From DATBDM01 sp036269915 (lineage in GTDB: Bacteria > Actinomycetota > Thermoleophilia > Solirubrobacterales > Solirubrobacteraceae), in contig DATBDM010000166.1 of assembly GCA_036269915.1 (NCBI GenBank), forward strand, positions 1 through 18,921: a DNA stretch of 18,921 bases, given 5' to 3'. Shown here piece by piece: positions 7,890 to 15,823 of this stretch; the first letter of the stretch is position 1, and each line of letters starts with the position of its first letter. Position numbers and translations under genes: made by a program. The notes under the pieces are model-generated. The model was given only the letters and a program-made list of their open reading frames with translations, was not told the DNA's origin and made no database searches.

Positions 7890-9014
7890 GTGAGCACCCA
7901 GCCCGTCGTTGCCCCCGGCGCCCAGACCGCGGGCGACTTCATGCCACTGCACGGCATCGACCACATCGAGCTGTGGGTGGGCAACGCCCAGCAGGCCGCG
8001 TACTTCTACTCGCGCGCCTTCGGCTTCCGCGAGGTCGCCTACGCCGGGCTCGAGACCGGCGTCCGCGACCGCACCTCGCGCGTGCTCGTCCAGGGGCGGA
8101 TCCGCCTCGTGCTCTCCGGCGCGCTGCGCCCCGACCACGAGATCGCGTTGCACCACGCCCGCCACGGCGACGGCGTGCGCACGATCGCCCTGTCGGTGCC
8201 GGACGCGGCGGCCGCCTACGCCACGGCGGTCGAGCGCGGGGCGACGGGCGTCCGCGAGCCATGGGAGGCCTCCGACGACCGCGGCACGGTGCGCATGGCG
8301 ACGATCGCCACCTATGGCGAGACGCTGCACACCTTCGTCGAGCGTGGCGGCTACCGCGGCGCGTTCCTGCCCGGCTACGACGGCCGCGACGGCAACGGGG
8401 CCGATGCCGGCCTGCTCGCCATCGACCACATCGTGGGCAACGTCGAGCTCGGTGCGATGGACAAGTGGGTCAAGTACTACGAGGACGTCTTCGGGATGCG
8501 GGAGATGACCCACTTCACCGACGACGACATCTCGACGGAGTACTCCGCCCTGATGTCGAAGGTGGTGACCAGCGGCAACGGGCGCATCAAGTTCCCGCTC
8601 AACGAGCCGGCCGAGGGCAAGCGCAAGTCGCAGATCGACGAGTACCTCGAGTTCTATGGCGGCCCGGGCGCCCAGCACATCGCCGTCGCGACGCGCGACA
8701 TCGTCCGCACGGTCGAGGAGCTGATGGACCGCGGCGTCGAGTTCCTGCGCACGCCCGACTCCTACTACGACGAGGTGCCCGAGCGCGTCGGCTCGATCGA
8801 CGAGGACCTCGCGGACCTGCGCCGGCTCGGGATCCTCGTCGACCGCGACGACGAGGGCTACCTGCTCCAGATCTTCACCAAGCCCGTCGGCGACCGCCCG
8901 ACGATCTTCTTCGAGGTCATCGAGCGCCACGGCGCCCGCGGCTTCGGCGACGGCAACTTCAAGGCGCTGTTCGAGGCCATCGAGCGCGAGCAGGAACGGC
9001 GCGGGAACCTCTGA
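7890..9014 (+). CDS. hppD: 4-hydroxyphenylpyruvate dioxygenase
   Basis: 374-aa non-haem Fe(II) enzyme that converts 4-hydroxyphenylpyruvate to homogentisate in tyrosine catabolism. It has the two vicinal-oxygen-chelate halves of the family. The iron ligands by motif are His180 (A-I-D-H-I-V-G-N-V), His263 (G-A-Q-H-I-A-V-A-T-R-D) and Glu342 (I-F-F-E-V-I-E-R). The C-terminal gating helix region G-F-G-D-G-N-F-K-A-L-F-E-A-I-E-R-E-Q is intact and the end R-R-G-N-L is typical. The GTG start gives a 17-residue leader before M-P-L-H-G-I-D-H; Met18 (ATG, 7941) is an alternative. First gene of a unit with hmgA, 103 bases downstream, and divergent from an Lrp-type regulator. Confidence 0.96.
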   Translation: MSTQPVVAPGAQTAGDFMPLHGIDHIELWVGNAQQAAYFYSRAFGFREVAYAGLETGVRDRTSRVLVQGRIRLVLSGALRPDHEIALHHARHGDGVRTIALSVPDAAAAYATAVERGATGVREPWEASDDRGTVRMATIATYGETLHTFVERGGYRGAFLPGYDGRDGNGADAGLLAIDHIVGNVELGAMDKWVKYYEDVFGMREMTHFTDDDISTEYSALMSKVVTSGNGRIKFPLNEPAEGKRKSQIDEYLEFYGGPGAQHIAVATRDIVRTVEELMDRGVEFLRTPDSYYDEVPERVGSIDEDLADLRRLGILVDRDDEGYLLQIFTKPVGDRPTIFFEVIERHGARGFGDGNFKALFEAIEREQERRGNL

Positions 9015-9055
9015 TCGTCGTGCGCAGGGGTCAGCGGGGAGCGGGAGAGGGACAC

Positions 9056-9084
9056 GCGCCGGCCGCGCGGGAGGCGGCCGGCGC
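9056..9084 (+). other. Perfect 11-bp GC hairpin between hppD and hmgA
   Basis: The arms GCGCCGGCCGC (9056-9066) and GCGGCCGGCGC (9074-9084) are exact reverse complements around the 7-base loop GCGGGAG. There is no T-run after it, so it is not a normal intrinsic terminator. It sits in the 103-base gap and ends 19 bases before the hmgA Shine-Dalgarno (GAGGAGA, 9104-9110). Possible roles are partial attenuation or protection of the upstream mRNA end; which one is unknown. Confidence 0.6.
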
Positions 9085-9117
9085 AGCGATTCGCGACGAC
9101 CCCGAGGAGATCGCCTG

Positions 9118-10320
9118 ATGCGCTACCACAGCCTCGGCCGCATCCCGGCCAAGCGCCACGTCCAGTTCCGCGACCCGGACGCCTCCTCGGGCAACGGCAG
9201 CTCCCCGCTGCTCGTCGAGGAGGTCATGGGCTTCGAGGGCTTCTCGGGCAACGAGTCGATCCTCTACCACCTGTGGTCGCCGTGCCGGGTGGCCGAGGTC
9301 GGCGCCTTCACGCCGATCGAGCGCGAGGAGTGGGTGCCGGACACGCACGTGCACCGGCTGACCAACACGCTCGGGCTCGAGCCGGAAGGCGACCCGGTGC
9401 TCGGAAGGCGCGTCCTGCAGTACAACGCCGACGTCGAGATCGGCATCTGCGTCCCCGACGCCGAGGCGGACTACTTCTTCCGCGACGGCGAGGGCGACGA
9501 GGTCGTCTTCGTGCACGAGGGCGAGGGCGTGCTCGAGACGACGTTCGGCACGCTCCCCTACCGCCAGCACGACTACGTCGTGATCCCCCGCGGGACGACC
9601 TACCGCTTCCGCTTCGACACGCCCCAGCGCTGGCTGACCTTCTACACGCCGGGTGAGATCGAGACGCCGAACCGCTACCGCAACCGCTACGGCCAGCTGC
9701 TCGAGCACGCGCCGTTCTCGCAACGCGACTTCCACCCGCCGGCCGAGCTGCACACCCACCGCGACGGCGGCGAGCACCACGTCAAGGTCCGCGTCCGCGG
9801 GGGCTACCAGGACTACGTCCTCGACTACCACCCGCTCGACGTCGTCGGCTGGGACGGCTACGTCTACCCGTACACGTTCAACATCGCCGACTTCGAGCCC
9901 AAGGCCGGGCGCCTGCACCAGCCGCCGCCCGCGCACCAGACCTTCCAGGGCCCGAACTTCGTGATCTGCTCGTTCTGCCCGCGGATGCTCGACTGGGACC
10001 CGCAGGCGATCGCGCTGCCCTACCACCACTCCAACGTGCAGTCGGAGGAGGTCATGTACTACGTCGACGGCGAGTACGGGGCCCGCCGCGGCGTCGGCGT
10101 CGGGGCGATCACGCTGCACCCCTCCGGCCTGCCGCACGGCCCGCAGCCAGGGCTGGTCGAGGCCTCGCTCGGCGTCAAGCAGACGAACGAGCTGGCGGTC
10201 ATGTGCGACACGTTCCGGCCGCTGAAGCTCACCACGCTGGCGCGGGAGCTCGACGACCCCGGCTACGCCCTCTCGTGGTACGAGGCGCGGCCCGAGCACG
10301 CGGTCCGCCACCCCGACTGA
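9118..10320 (+). CDS. hmgA: Homogentisate 1,2-dioxygenase
   Basis: 400-aa cupin-type Fe(II) ring-cleavage dioxygenase converting homogentisate to maleylacetoacetate, the step after HppD. Iron ligands by motif are His304 and Glu310 in H-H-S-N-V-Q-S-E-E and His340 in G-L-P-H-G-P-Q-P-G; H-Q-P-P-P (267-271) is also conserved. Length is slightly below the 430-445 aa of proteobacterial and human forms, and the N terminus is compact. The ATG at 9118 has a good Shine-Dalgarno (GAGGAGA, 7 bases upstream). It lies downstream of hppD on the same strand. The maleylacetoacetate isomerase and fumarylacetoacetase genes that would finish the pathway are not in this window. Confidence 0.95.
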   Translation: MRYHSLGRIPAKRHVQFRDPDASSGNGSSPLLVEEVMGFEGFSGNESILYHLWSPCRVAEVGAFTPIEREEWVPDTHVHRLTNTLGLEPEGDPVLGRRVLQYNADVEIGICVPDAEADYFFRDGEGDEVVFVHEGEGVLETTFGTLPYRQHDYVVIPRGTTYRFRFDTPQRWLTFYTPGEIETPNRYRNRYGQLLEHAPFSQRDFHPPAELHTHRDGGEHHVKVRVRGGYQDYVLDYHPLDVVGWDGYVYPYTFNIADFEPKAGRLHQPPPAHQTFQGPNFVICSFCPRMLDWDPQAIALPYHHSNVQSEEVMYYVDGEYGARRGVGVGAITLHPSGLPHGPQPGLVEASLGVKQTNELAVMCDTFRPLKLTTLARELDDPGYALSWYEARPEHAVRHPD

Positions 10321-10330
10321 GCACCGCGCC

Positions 10331-10348
10331 GCACGCCGCCGGGCGTGC
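10331..10348 (+). terminator. Possible terminator-like hairpin after hmgA
   Basis: GCACGCC (10331-10337) and GGCGTGC (10342-10348) form a perfect 7-bp stem closed by a GCCG tetraloop, starting 11 bases after the hmgA TGA. The following ATGAAAGAG is not T-rich, so it would act as a GC-only terminator or RNA 3'-end stabiliser at best. It separates hmgA from the glycosyltransferase gene. Confidence 0.35.
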
Positions 10349-10376
10349 ATGAAAGAGTCCGGCTCCCTCCGCTCCC

Positions 10377-11696
10377 ATGAGCCTGACCGAGTCCATCAGC
10401 GCGCTGCCGCGGCGCGCCCAGCGATCCCTGAGCGCGCGCGCCACGCGCCGCGTCCGTCAACTCGTCCGCGCGCTGTTGCTGCGCGCCGCCCGCGCGCGCC
10501 CGAGCCGCGAGGCGCTGGCCGGAGCGGACCGCCGCGTCGTGATCCTGCTCGCGAGCGCTTGGGGCATGGGCGGCACGATCCGCGCCGCCCTGAACCTGGG
10601 CGGCTATCTCGACGCCGACCACGACGTCGAGGTCCTCAGCGCCCACCGGCGGCGCCAGGCCCCGTTCATGGGCGAGTTCCCGCCCGGGCTGGCCGTGACG
10701 GCGCTCGACGACCAGCGCGACGGCGTCCAGACGGGTCTCGGCGCCCGCATCGCCGCCTGGCTGCGCCGCTATCCGAGTGTGCTCGTCGACCCCGCCGACG
10801 AGGCCGGCTACCCCGGCTTCACGATCTACAGCGACATCCAGCTCGTGGGGCGGCTGCGGGGTGGCGCCGGCGTGGTGATCGGCACCCGGCCGGGCCTGAA
10901 CCTGCTGCTCGCCGACCTGCGGCTGCCGGGCTGGATCAAGCTCGGCGAGGAGCAGATGAACCTCAACAGCCACTCGCGCGGCGTCCGGCGCGAGATCGCC
11001 CGCCGCTACGAGCACCTCGACGTGCTCGCGGTGCTCACCGAGGCCGACCGCCAGGCGTACCTGCAGCTGCTCGGCGACAAGGCACCGCGCATCGCGGTGA
11101 TGCCCAACACCGTCCACACGATCCCCGAGGAGAAGTCCGACCTCGACGCCAAGCTGATCCTCGCCGCCGGCCGCGCGACGCCGCAGAAGGGCTTCGACCT
11201 GCTGATCCGCGCGTGGGCGAAGGTCGCGCCCGAGCATCCCGACTGGACGCTGCGGCTCTACTGCCACGGCCAGTCGCGGCCCGCGCTGCTCGAGCTCAAG
11301 GAGCAGCTCGGGCTCGGCGACGAGCAGCTGATCGTCTACCTCGGCGCCAAGAAGCTGCCGCTGCGCATGCAGCAGTCCTCGATCTACGCGCTCAGCTCGC
11401 GCTTCGAGGGCTTCCCGCTGATCCTGCTCGAGGCGATGAGCGCCGGCATGGGCGTGGTCGCCTTCGACTGCCCGACCGGCCCTTCGGACGTCGTCGACGA
11501 CCACCGCAACGGGCTGCTCGTCCCGCCGCGCGACGTCGACGCCTTCGCCGCCGCGCTCAAGGAGATGATCGAGGACGAGGGGCTGCGTCGCCGCTGCGCC
11601 GCCGCCGCGATCGAGACCGCGCACGACTACACGATGGACGCCATCGGCCCGCGCTGGGCCGAGCTGCTGACCGAGCTGCGCGCGGCTAGGTCTTGA
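10377..11696 (+). CDS. GT4-family glycosyltransferase, acceptor unknown
   Basis: 439-aa GT-B glycosyltransferase without membrane helices. An Arg-rich N-terminal extension (about 1-50) may associate with the membrane surface or nucleic acid. It is followed by the first Rossmann domain (V-V-I-L-L-A-S-A-W-G-M-G-G-T at 54-67) and a GT4 donor domain with A-A-G-R-A-T-P-Q-K-G (Arg266, Lys271) and the E-x7-E motif E-G-F-P-L-I-L-L-E at 344-352. Family members use nucleotide sugars to build surface polysaccharides, teichoic-acid-like polymers or glycolipids. No other surface-sugar gene is nearby, so the substrate cannot be named. The ATG has no clear Shine-Dalgarno. The 3' end overlaps the convergent secG by 11 bases. 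Confidence 0.88.
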   Translation: MSLTESISALPRRAQRSLSARATRRVRQLVRALLLRAARARPSREALAGADRRVVILLASAWGMGGTIRAALNLGGYLDADHDVEVLSAHRRRQAPFMGEFPPGLAVTALDDQRDGVQTGLGARIAAWLRRYPSVLVDPADEAGYPGFTIYSDIQLVGRLRGGAGVVIGTRPGLNLLLADLRLPGWIKLGEEQMNLNSHSRGVRREIARRYEHLDVLAVLTEADRQAYLQLLGDKAPRIAVMPNTVHTIPEEKSDLDAKLILAAGRATPQKGFDLLIRAWAKVAPEHPDWTLRLYCHGQSRPALLELKEQLGLGDEQLIVYLGAKKLPLRMQQSSIYALSSRFEGFPLILLEAMSAGMGVVAFDCPTGPSDVVDDHRNGLLVPPRDVDAFAAALKEMIEDEGLRRRCAAAAIETAHDYTMDAIGPRWAELLTELRAARS

Positions 11697-11907
11697 GCAG
11701 CGCGATCGAGTTCGCCACGAAGAGCACGGCGAACAAGACGGTCCAGCGGTCCAGGTTGCGCTCCATCAGCGAGCCGCCGGACGTGCCGCCCGCGGTGCCG
11801 ACGCCGAAGGCCCCGGACATGCCCGCATCCTTGCCCGAGTGCAGCAGCACCAGGAAGATCAGGATGACCGCGATGAAGACCTGGAGGACGGCGAGGACGG
11901 CGTGCAT
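11686..11907 (-). CDS. secG: Preprotein translocase subunit SecG
   Basis: 73-aa protein with the SecG layout: TM helix 1 (about 4-22), a loop with H-S-G-K-D-A-G-M-S-G-A-F-G, a Gly/Ser/Thr-rich stretch (36-47), then N-L-D-R-W-T before TM helix 2 (about 55-71). SecG is the small accessory subunit of SecYEG and assists protein export. Usual length is 70-110 aa. It is last in the minus-strand run ccmE-ccmF-small protein-secG, 20 bases after the preceding stop. A TACCCT box nine bases before its ATG (11917-11922) suggests it can also be transcribed alone. Its stop lies inside the 3' end of the convergent glycosyltransferase gene. Confidence 0.93.
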   Translation of the reverse strand: MHAVLAVLQVFIAVILIFLVLLHSGKDAGMSGAFGVGTAGGTSGGSLMERNLDRWTVLFAVLFVANSIALLKT

Positions 11908-11916
11908 GGGTCCCGA

Positions 11917-11922
11917 AGGGTA
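11917..11922 (-). promoter_or_regulatory. Candidate -10 box for secG
   Basis: TACCCT on the minus strand fits TANNNT and ends nine bases before the secG ATG, giving a near-leaderless transcript. No clear -35 and no Shine-Dalgarno before secG. Single short motif, so weak. Confidence 0.3.
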
Positions 11923-11927
11923 GCGAT

Positions 11928-12200
11928 CTAGCGTTCGGGGAGCTCGTCGAGGCGGCGCAGGATCTCGATCGCCTCGCCGCGCAGCGTGCGGTCGATCGTC
12001 CGCCAGTCGGCGTCGGAGAGCTTGCCCGTGCGGCGGTCGAGGTCGGCGTCGCGGATCTCGCCGTACTTGGCGTCGCGCTCGGCCTCGAGCTCCTCGCGCA
12101 GGGCGTCCACATCCGGTTCCTGGACGCCGCGCCGGCGCAGCGGCGCGCTCACGACGAACACGACGACGAGCAGCACGACCAGCACGACGAGGTACTCCAT
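11928..12200 (-). CDS. Small membrane-anchored CcmI-like protein
   Basis: 90-aa protein with one N-terminal TM helix (about 3-19), a short basic stop (L-R-R-R), then a charged helical segment (about 29-87). The region K-Y-G-E-I-R-D-A-D-L-D-R-R-T-G-K-L-S-D-A-D at 45-65, followed by a second helix ending E-A-I-E-I-L-R-R-L-D, resembles the E-I-x-D-L-D-x-x-x-G-K-L-S-x-x-D helical hairpin seen in CcmI-type and related cytochrome c biogenesis proteins. It starts 10 bases after the ccmF stop, so it is almost certainly in the ccmE-ccmF operon. Inference: an apocytochrome c or CcmF/CcmH assembly partner. It lacks the TPR domain of full-length CcmI, so the name is tentative. Confidence 0.75.
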   Translation of the reverse strand: MEYLVVLVVLLVVVFVVSAPLRRRGVQEPDVDALREELEAERDAKYGEIRDADLDRRTGKLSDADWRTIDRTLRGEAIEILRRLDELPER

Positions 12201-12210
12201 GGCGGGAGAC

Positions 12211-14403
<2,193 letters not shown>

Positions 14404-14404
14404 G

Positions 14405-14812
14405 TCAGGACTGGCTCTTCGGCTTGGCGGCCGAGAACTTCGAGGGGCACTTCGTCACCAGCGTGTCCTTCTCGCCCACGAACACGCCGCCCTGCTTGCG
14501 CACGTTGACGATCACCTCGCGGCCGCCGCGGAACGGGTCGGGCAGCTCGCCGGCGTAGCGGACGGGGACCGACGCGGTCCCGGTCCGGTCACGCACCCGG
14601 AAGTTGGTCACTGTGCCGTCCCGGGTGTACCCCGGCACGACCTTGCCGGTGAGCTGGTAGCTCTGGCCGGCGCTGGCGGACGCGAGCAGCTGGCTCGGGG
14701 TGCGCGTCTGCGCGGCAGAGCCGAAACTCGTCCATACGAGGGCGCCGGCCAGCAGGACGGCGGTGGTGAGCGCGGCCACGAGACGGACGCGACGCTTGCG
14801 GCTCGGATCCAT
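14405..14812 (-). CDS. ccmE: Cytochrome c maturation haem chaperone CcmE, Cys-type variant
   Basis: 135-aa haem chaperone with a basic N terminus, one TM anchor (about 10-28) and an extracytoplasmic OB-fold beta barrel (Y-Q-L-T-G-K-V-V-P-G-Y at 52-62; P-V-R-Y-A-G-E-L-P-D-P-F-R at 83-95). At the place of the haem-attaching H-x-x-x-Y of E. coli CcmE it has C-P-S-K-F, with Cys122 in place of His and Phe126 in place of Tyr. Cys-type CcmE (C-x-x-x-Y) is known from archaea and some bacteria; the Phe is less usual. The ATG at 14812 is preferred, since upstream residues are not CcmE-like and a CATAAT -10 box lies nine bases before it. First gene of the minus-strand ccm run; ccmF follows after one base. 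Confidence 0.92.
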   Translation of the reverse strand: MDPSRKRRVRLVAALTTAVLLAGALVWTSFGSAAQTRTPSQLLASASAGQSYQLTGKVVPGYTRDGTVTNFRVRDRTGTASVPVRYAGELPDPFRGGREVIVNVRKQGGVFVGEKDTLVTKCPSKFSAAKPKSQS

Positions 14813-14821
14813 TCGGCAGCC

Positions 14822-14827
14822 ATTATG
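14822..14827 (-). promoter_or_regulatory. Candidate -10 box for the ccmE-ccmF operon
   Basis: CATAAT on the minus strand matches five of six bases of TATAAT and ends nine bases before the ccmE ATG, implying a very short or absent leader. This also argues against the longer in-frame start at 14881. No good -35 is visible 16-18 bases upstream. Confidence 0.45.
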
Positions 14828-14886
14828 CCGCGCGGACGACAGGACTTCGCGCCGCCTCATATGCGCTTCCGTCCGGGCCACGTGCG

Positions 14887-14926
14887 TATGTGCACATAAA
14901 GGTTCTCAACGAAATGTCGAGAAACC
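14887..14926. promoter_or_regulatory. Palindrome and hairpin between ccmE and the zinc-ribbon gene
   Basis: TATGTGCACATA (14887-14898) is a perfect 12-bp palindrome in the most AT-rich patch of the 145-base gap between the two divergent genes. Next to it, GGTTCTC (14901-14907) and GAGAAACC (14919-14926) pair with a single bulged base. A further palindrome, GTACGTAC, lies at 14929-14936. The first looks like a dimeric-repressor operator; the second could be an RNA hairpin in the leader of the zinc-ribbon gene. The rest of the gap shows no gene. Confidence 0.4.
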
Positions 14927-14957
14927 TCGTACGTACTCCCGCGTTACTCAGTCGAAG

Positions 14958-15173
14958 ATGGCCCCAGCAACGACCAGCACCCTCCCCTCCCGCGCCGGCC
15001 AGCCCCGCAACGCCGGCCCGCGCGCCTCCGTCCTCCACTCCCAGGCCCGCGCCAAGCGCTCGGGCGGCCCGGAGGATCGCGCGCTCTACCGCTGCGGCTG
15101 CGGACACTCGTTCCGCGCCTCGGTCTCCACGACCGTCGGCTGCCCGCGCTGCGGCACCACCCAGGCCTGGTAG
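14958..15173 (+). CDS. Small zinc-ribbon protein of unknown function
   Basis: 71-aa protein. Residues 1-40 are low-complexity, basic and rich in Ala/Ser/Pro/Arg, probably disordered. The C-terminal half is a compact zinc ribbon: Y-R-C-G-C-G-H-S-F at 44-52 supplies Cys46 and Cys48, and V-G-C-P-R-C-G-T at 60-67 supplies Cys62 and Cys65, ending in Gln-Ala-Trp. The paired knuckles and the Y-R-C-G-C-G-H form make a real gene much more likely than a shadow. Ribbons of this size bind nucleic acid or a protein partner; no function can be assigned. The ATG at 14958 has no strong Shine-Dalgarno. Divergent from ccmE, and its TAG is one base from the stop of the convergent macrodomain gene. Confidence 0.72.
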   Translation: MAPATTSTLPSRAGQPRNAGPRASVLHSQARAKRSGGPEDRALYRCGCGHSFRASVSTTVGCPRCGTTQAW

Positions 15174-15174
15174 C

Positions 15175-15681
15175 TCAGCCGAGCGCCGCCGCGAAGGCGT
15201 CGTAGGCGGGCTGCGAGAACAGCCAGAAGCGCGCCTCCTCGACCTCCGGGTGTGCGTCCATCGCCGCGCGCACCGCGTCGATCGCGTCGCGCGCCGCCCG
15301 CTCGAGCGGATAGCCGTAGACGCCGGCCGAGATCGCCGGGAAGGCGACGCGGCGGTCGCCGTGCTCGGCGGCGAGCTCGATCGCGCGGCGGTACGCCGAG
15401 GCCAGCAGCTCCGGCTCGCCGTCCCGACCGCCGCGCCAGACCGGCCCGACGGCGTGGATCACGTGCCGCGCCGACAGGCGTCCGGCGCCCGTGAGCTTCG
15501 CGTCGCCGGTGTCGCAGCCGCCGAGCGGCCGGCACGCCTCGAGCAGCTCGGGCCCGGCGGCCCGGTGGATCGCCCCGTCGACCCCGCCGCCGCCGAGCAG
15601 GCTCGAGTTGGCGGCGTTGACGATCGCGTCGGCGTCGGCGTCCGTGGTGATGTCGCCGAGGTGGAGGGTGATCGCGGGCAT
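15175..15681 (-). CDS. Macrodomain protein, MacroD/YmdB-type ADP-ribose hydrolase
   Basis: 168-aa single macrodomain. Motifs in order: L-H-L-G-D-I-T at 6-12, A-I-V-N-A-A-N-S-S-L-L-G-G-G-G-V-D at 19-35, A-I-H-R-A-A-G at 37-43, T-G-D-A-K-L-T at 58-64 and A-F-P-A-I-S-A-G-V-Y-G-Y-P at 113-125. These are the ADP-ribose-binding loops and catalytic Asn/Asp region of the MacroD class, which removes ADP-ribose from acidic residues and deacetylates O-acetyl-ADP-ribose. The frame extends upstream, but only through the tRNA-Gly gene, so the ATG at 15681 is the start. It lies 8 bases after the tRNA 3' end on the same strand with no Shine-Dalgarno, so expression probably depends on processing of the tRNA precursor. 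Confidence 0.92.
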   Translation of the reverse strand: MPAITLHLGDITTDADADAIVNAANSSLLGGGGVDGAIHRAAGPELLEACRPLGGCDTGDAKLTGAGRLSARHVIHAVGPVWRGGRDGEPELLASAYRRAIELAAEHGDRRVAFPAISAGVYGYPLERAARDAIDAVRAAMDAHPEVEEARFWLFSQPAYDAFAAALG

Positions 15682-15689
15682 GCCGAGAG

Positions 15690-15762
15690 AGCGGCAGACC
15701 GGGTTCGAACCGGCGACCTCAACCTTGGGAGGGTTGCGCTCTACCAACTGAGCTACTGCCGC
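15690..15762 (-). tRNA. tRNA-Gly(CCC)
   Basis: Read on the minus strand. The 7-bp acceptor stem is GCGGCAG/CTGCCGC, the D arm GCTC-AGTTGGTA-GAGC, the anticodon stem CAACC/GGTTG around the loop CTCCCAA (anticodon CCC, reading GGG). The variable loop is AGGTC and the T arm is GCCGG-TTCGAAC-CCGGT. The discriminator base is U, as expected for bacterial tRNA-Gly. The 3' CCA is not encoded. All stems pair fully apart from one G-U in the T stem. A macrodomain gene starts 8 bases downstream. Confidence 0.97.
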
Positions 15763-15773
15763 ACGCGCCGCGA

Positions 15774-15779
15774 AGGCTA
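15774..15779 (-). promoter_or_regulatory. Candidate -10 box for tRNA-Gly
   Basis: TAGCCT on the minus strand fits TANNNT and ends 11 bases before the mature tRNA 5' end, leaving a short leader for RNase P. No clear -35 seen. It lies in the 61-base gap to the divergent thioredoxin gene. Confidence 0.4.
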
Positions 15780-15810
15780 TCGCAGCTCACGGGACCCACG
15801 GGCGCGGCAC

Positions 15811-15816
15811 TATCCT
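15811..15816 (+). promoter_or_regulatory. Leaderless -10 box of the ccmG-ccmH-ccdA operon
   Basis: TATCCT ends seven bases before the GTG at 15824, exactly the spacing that places the first transcribed base at the start codon. No Shine-Dalgarno is present, so the operon probably begins with a leaderless GTG. Confidence 0.5.
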
Positions 15817-15823
15817 CGGGCTC

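Noticed and set aside
14823..15107. 94-aa minus-strand frame opposite the zinc-ribbon gene
   Set aside because: Ala/Gly-rich with no motif, and the opposite strand encodes the four-Cys ribbon.
15682..15747. Upstream extension of the macrodomain protein (V-E-V-A-G-S-N-P-V)
   Set aside because: This peptide is the well-known false translation of a tRNA; the bases belong to tRNA-Gly.
15690..15762. tRNA-Gly as an integration site of a mobile island
   Set aside because: No integrase and no direct repeat of the tRNA 3' end is visible nearby; flanking genes are ordinary chromosomal genes.
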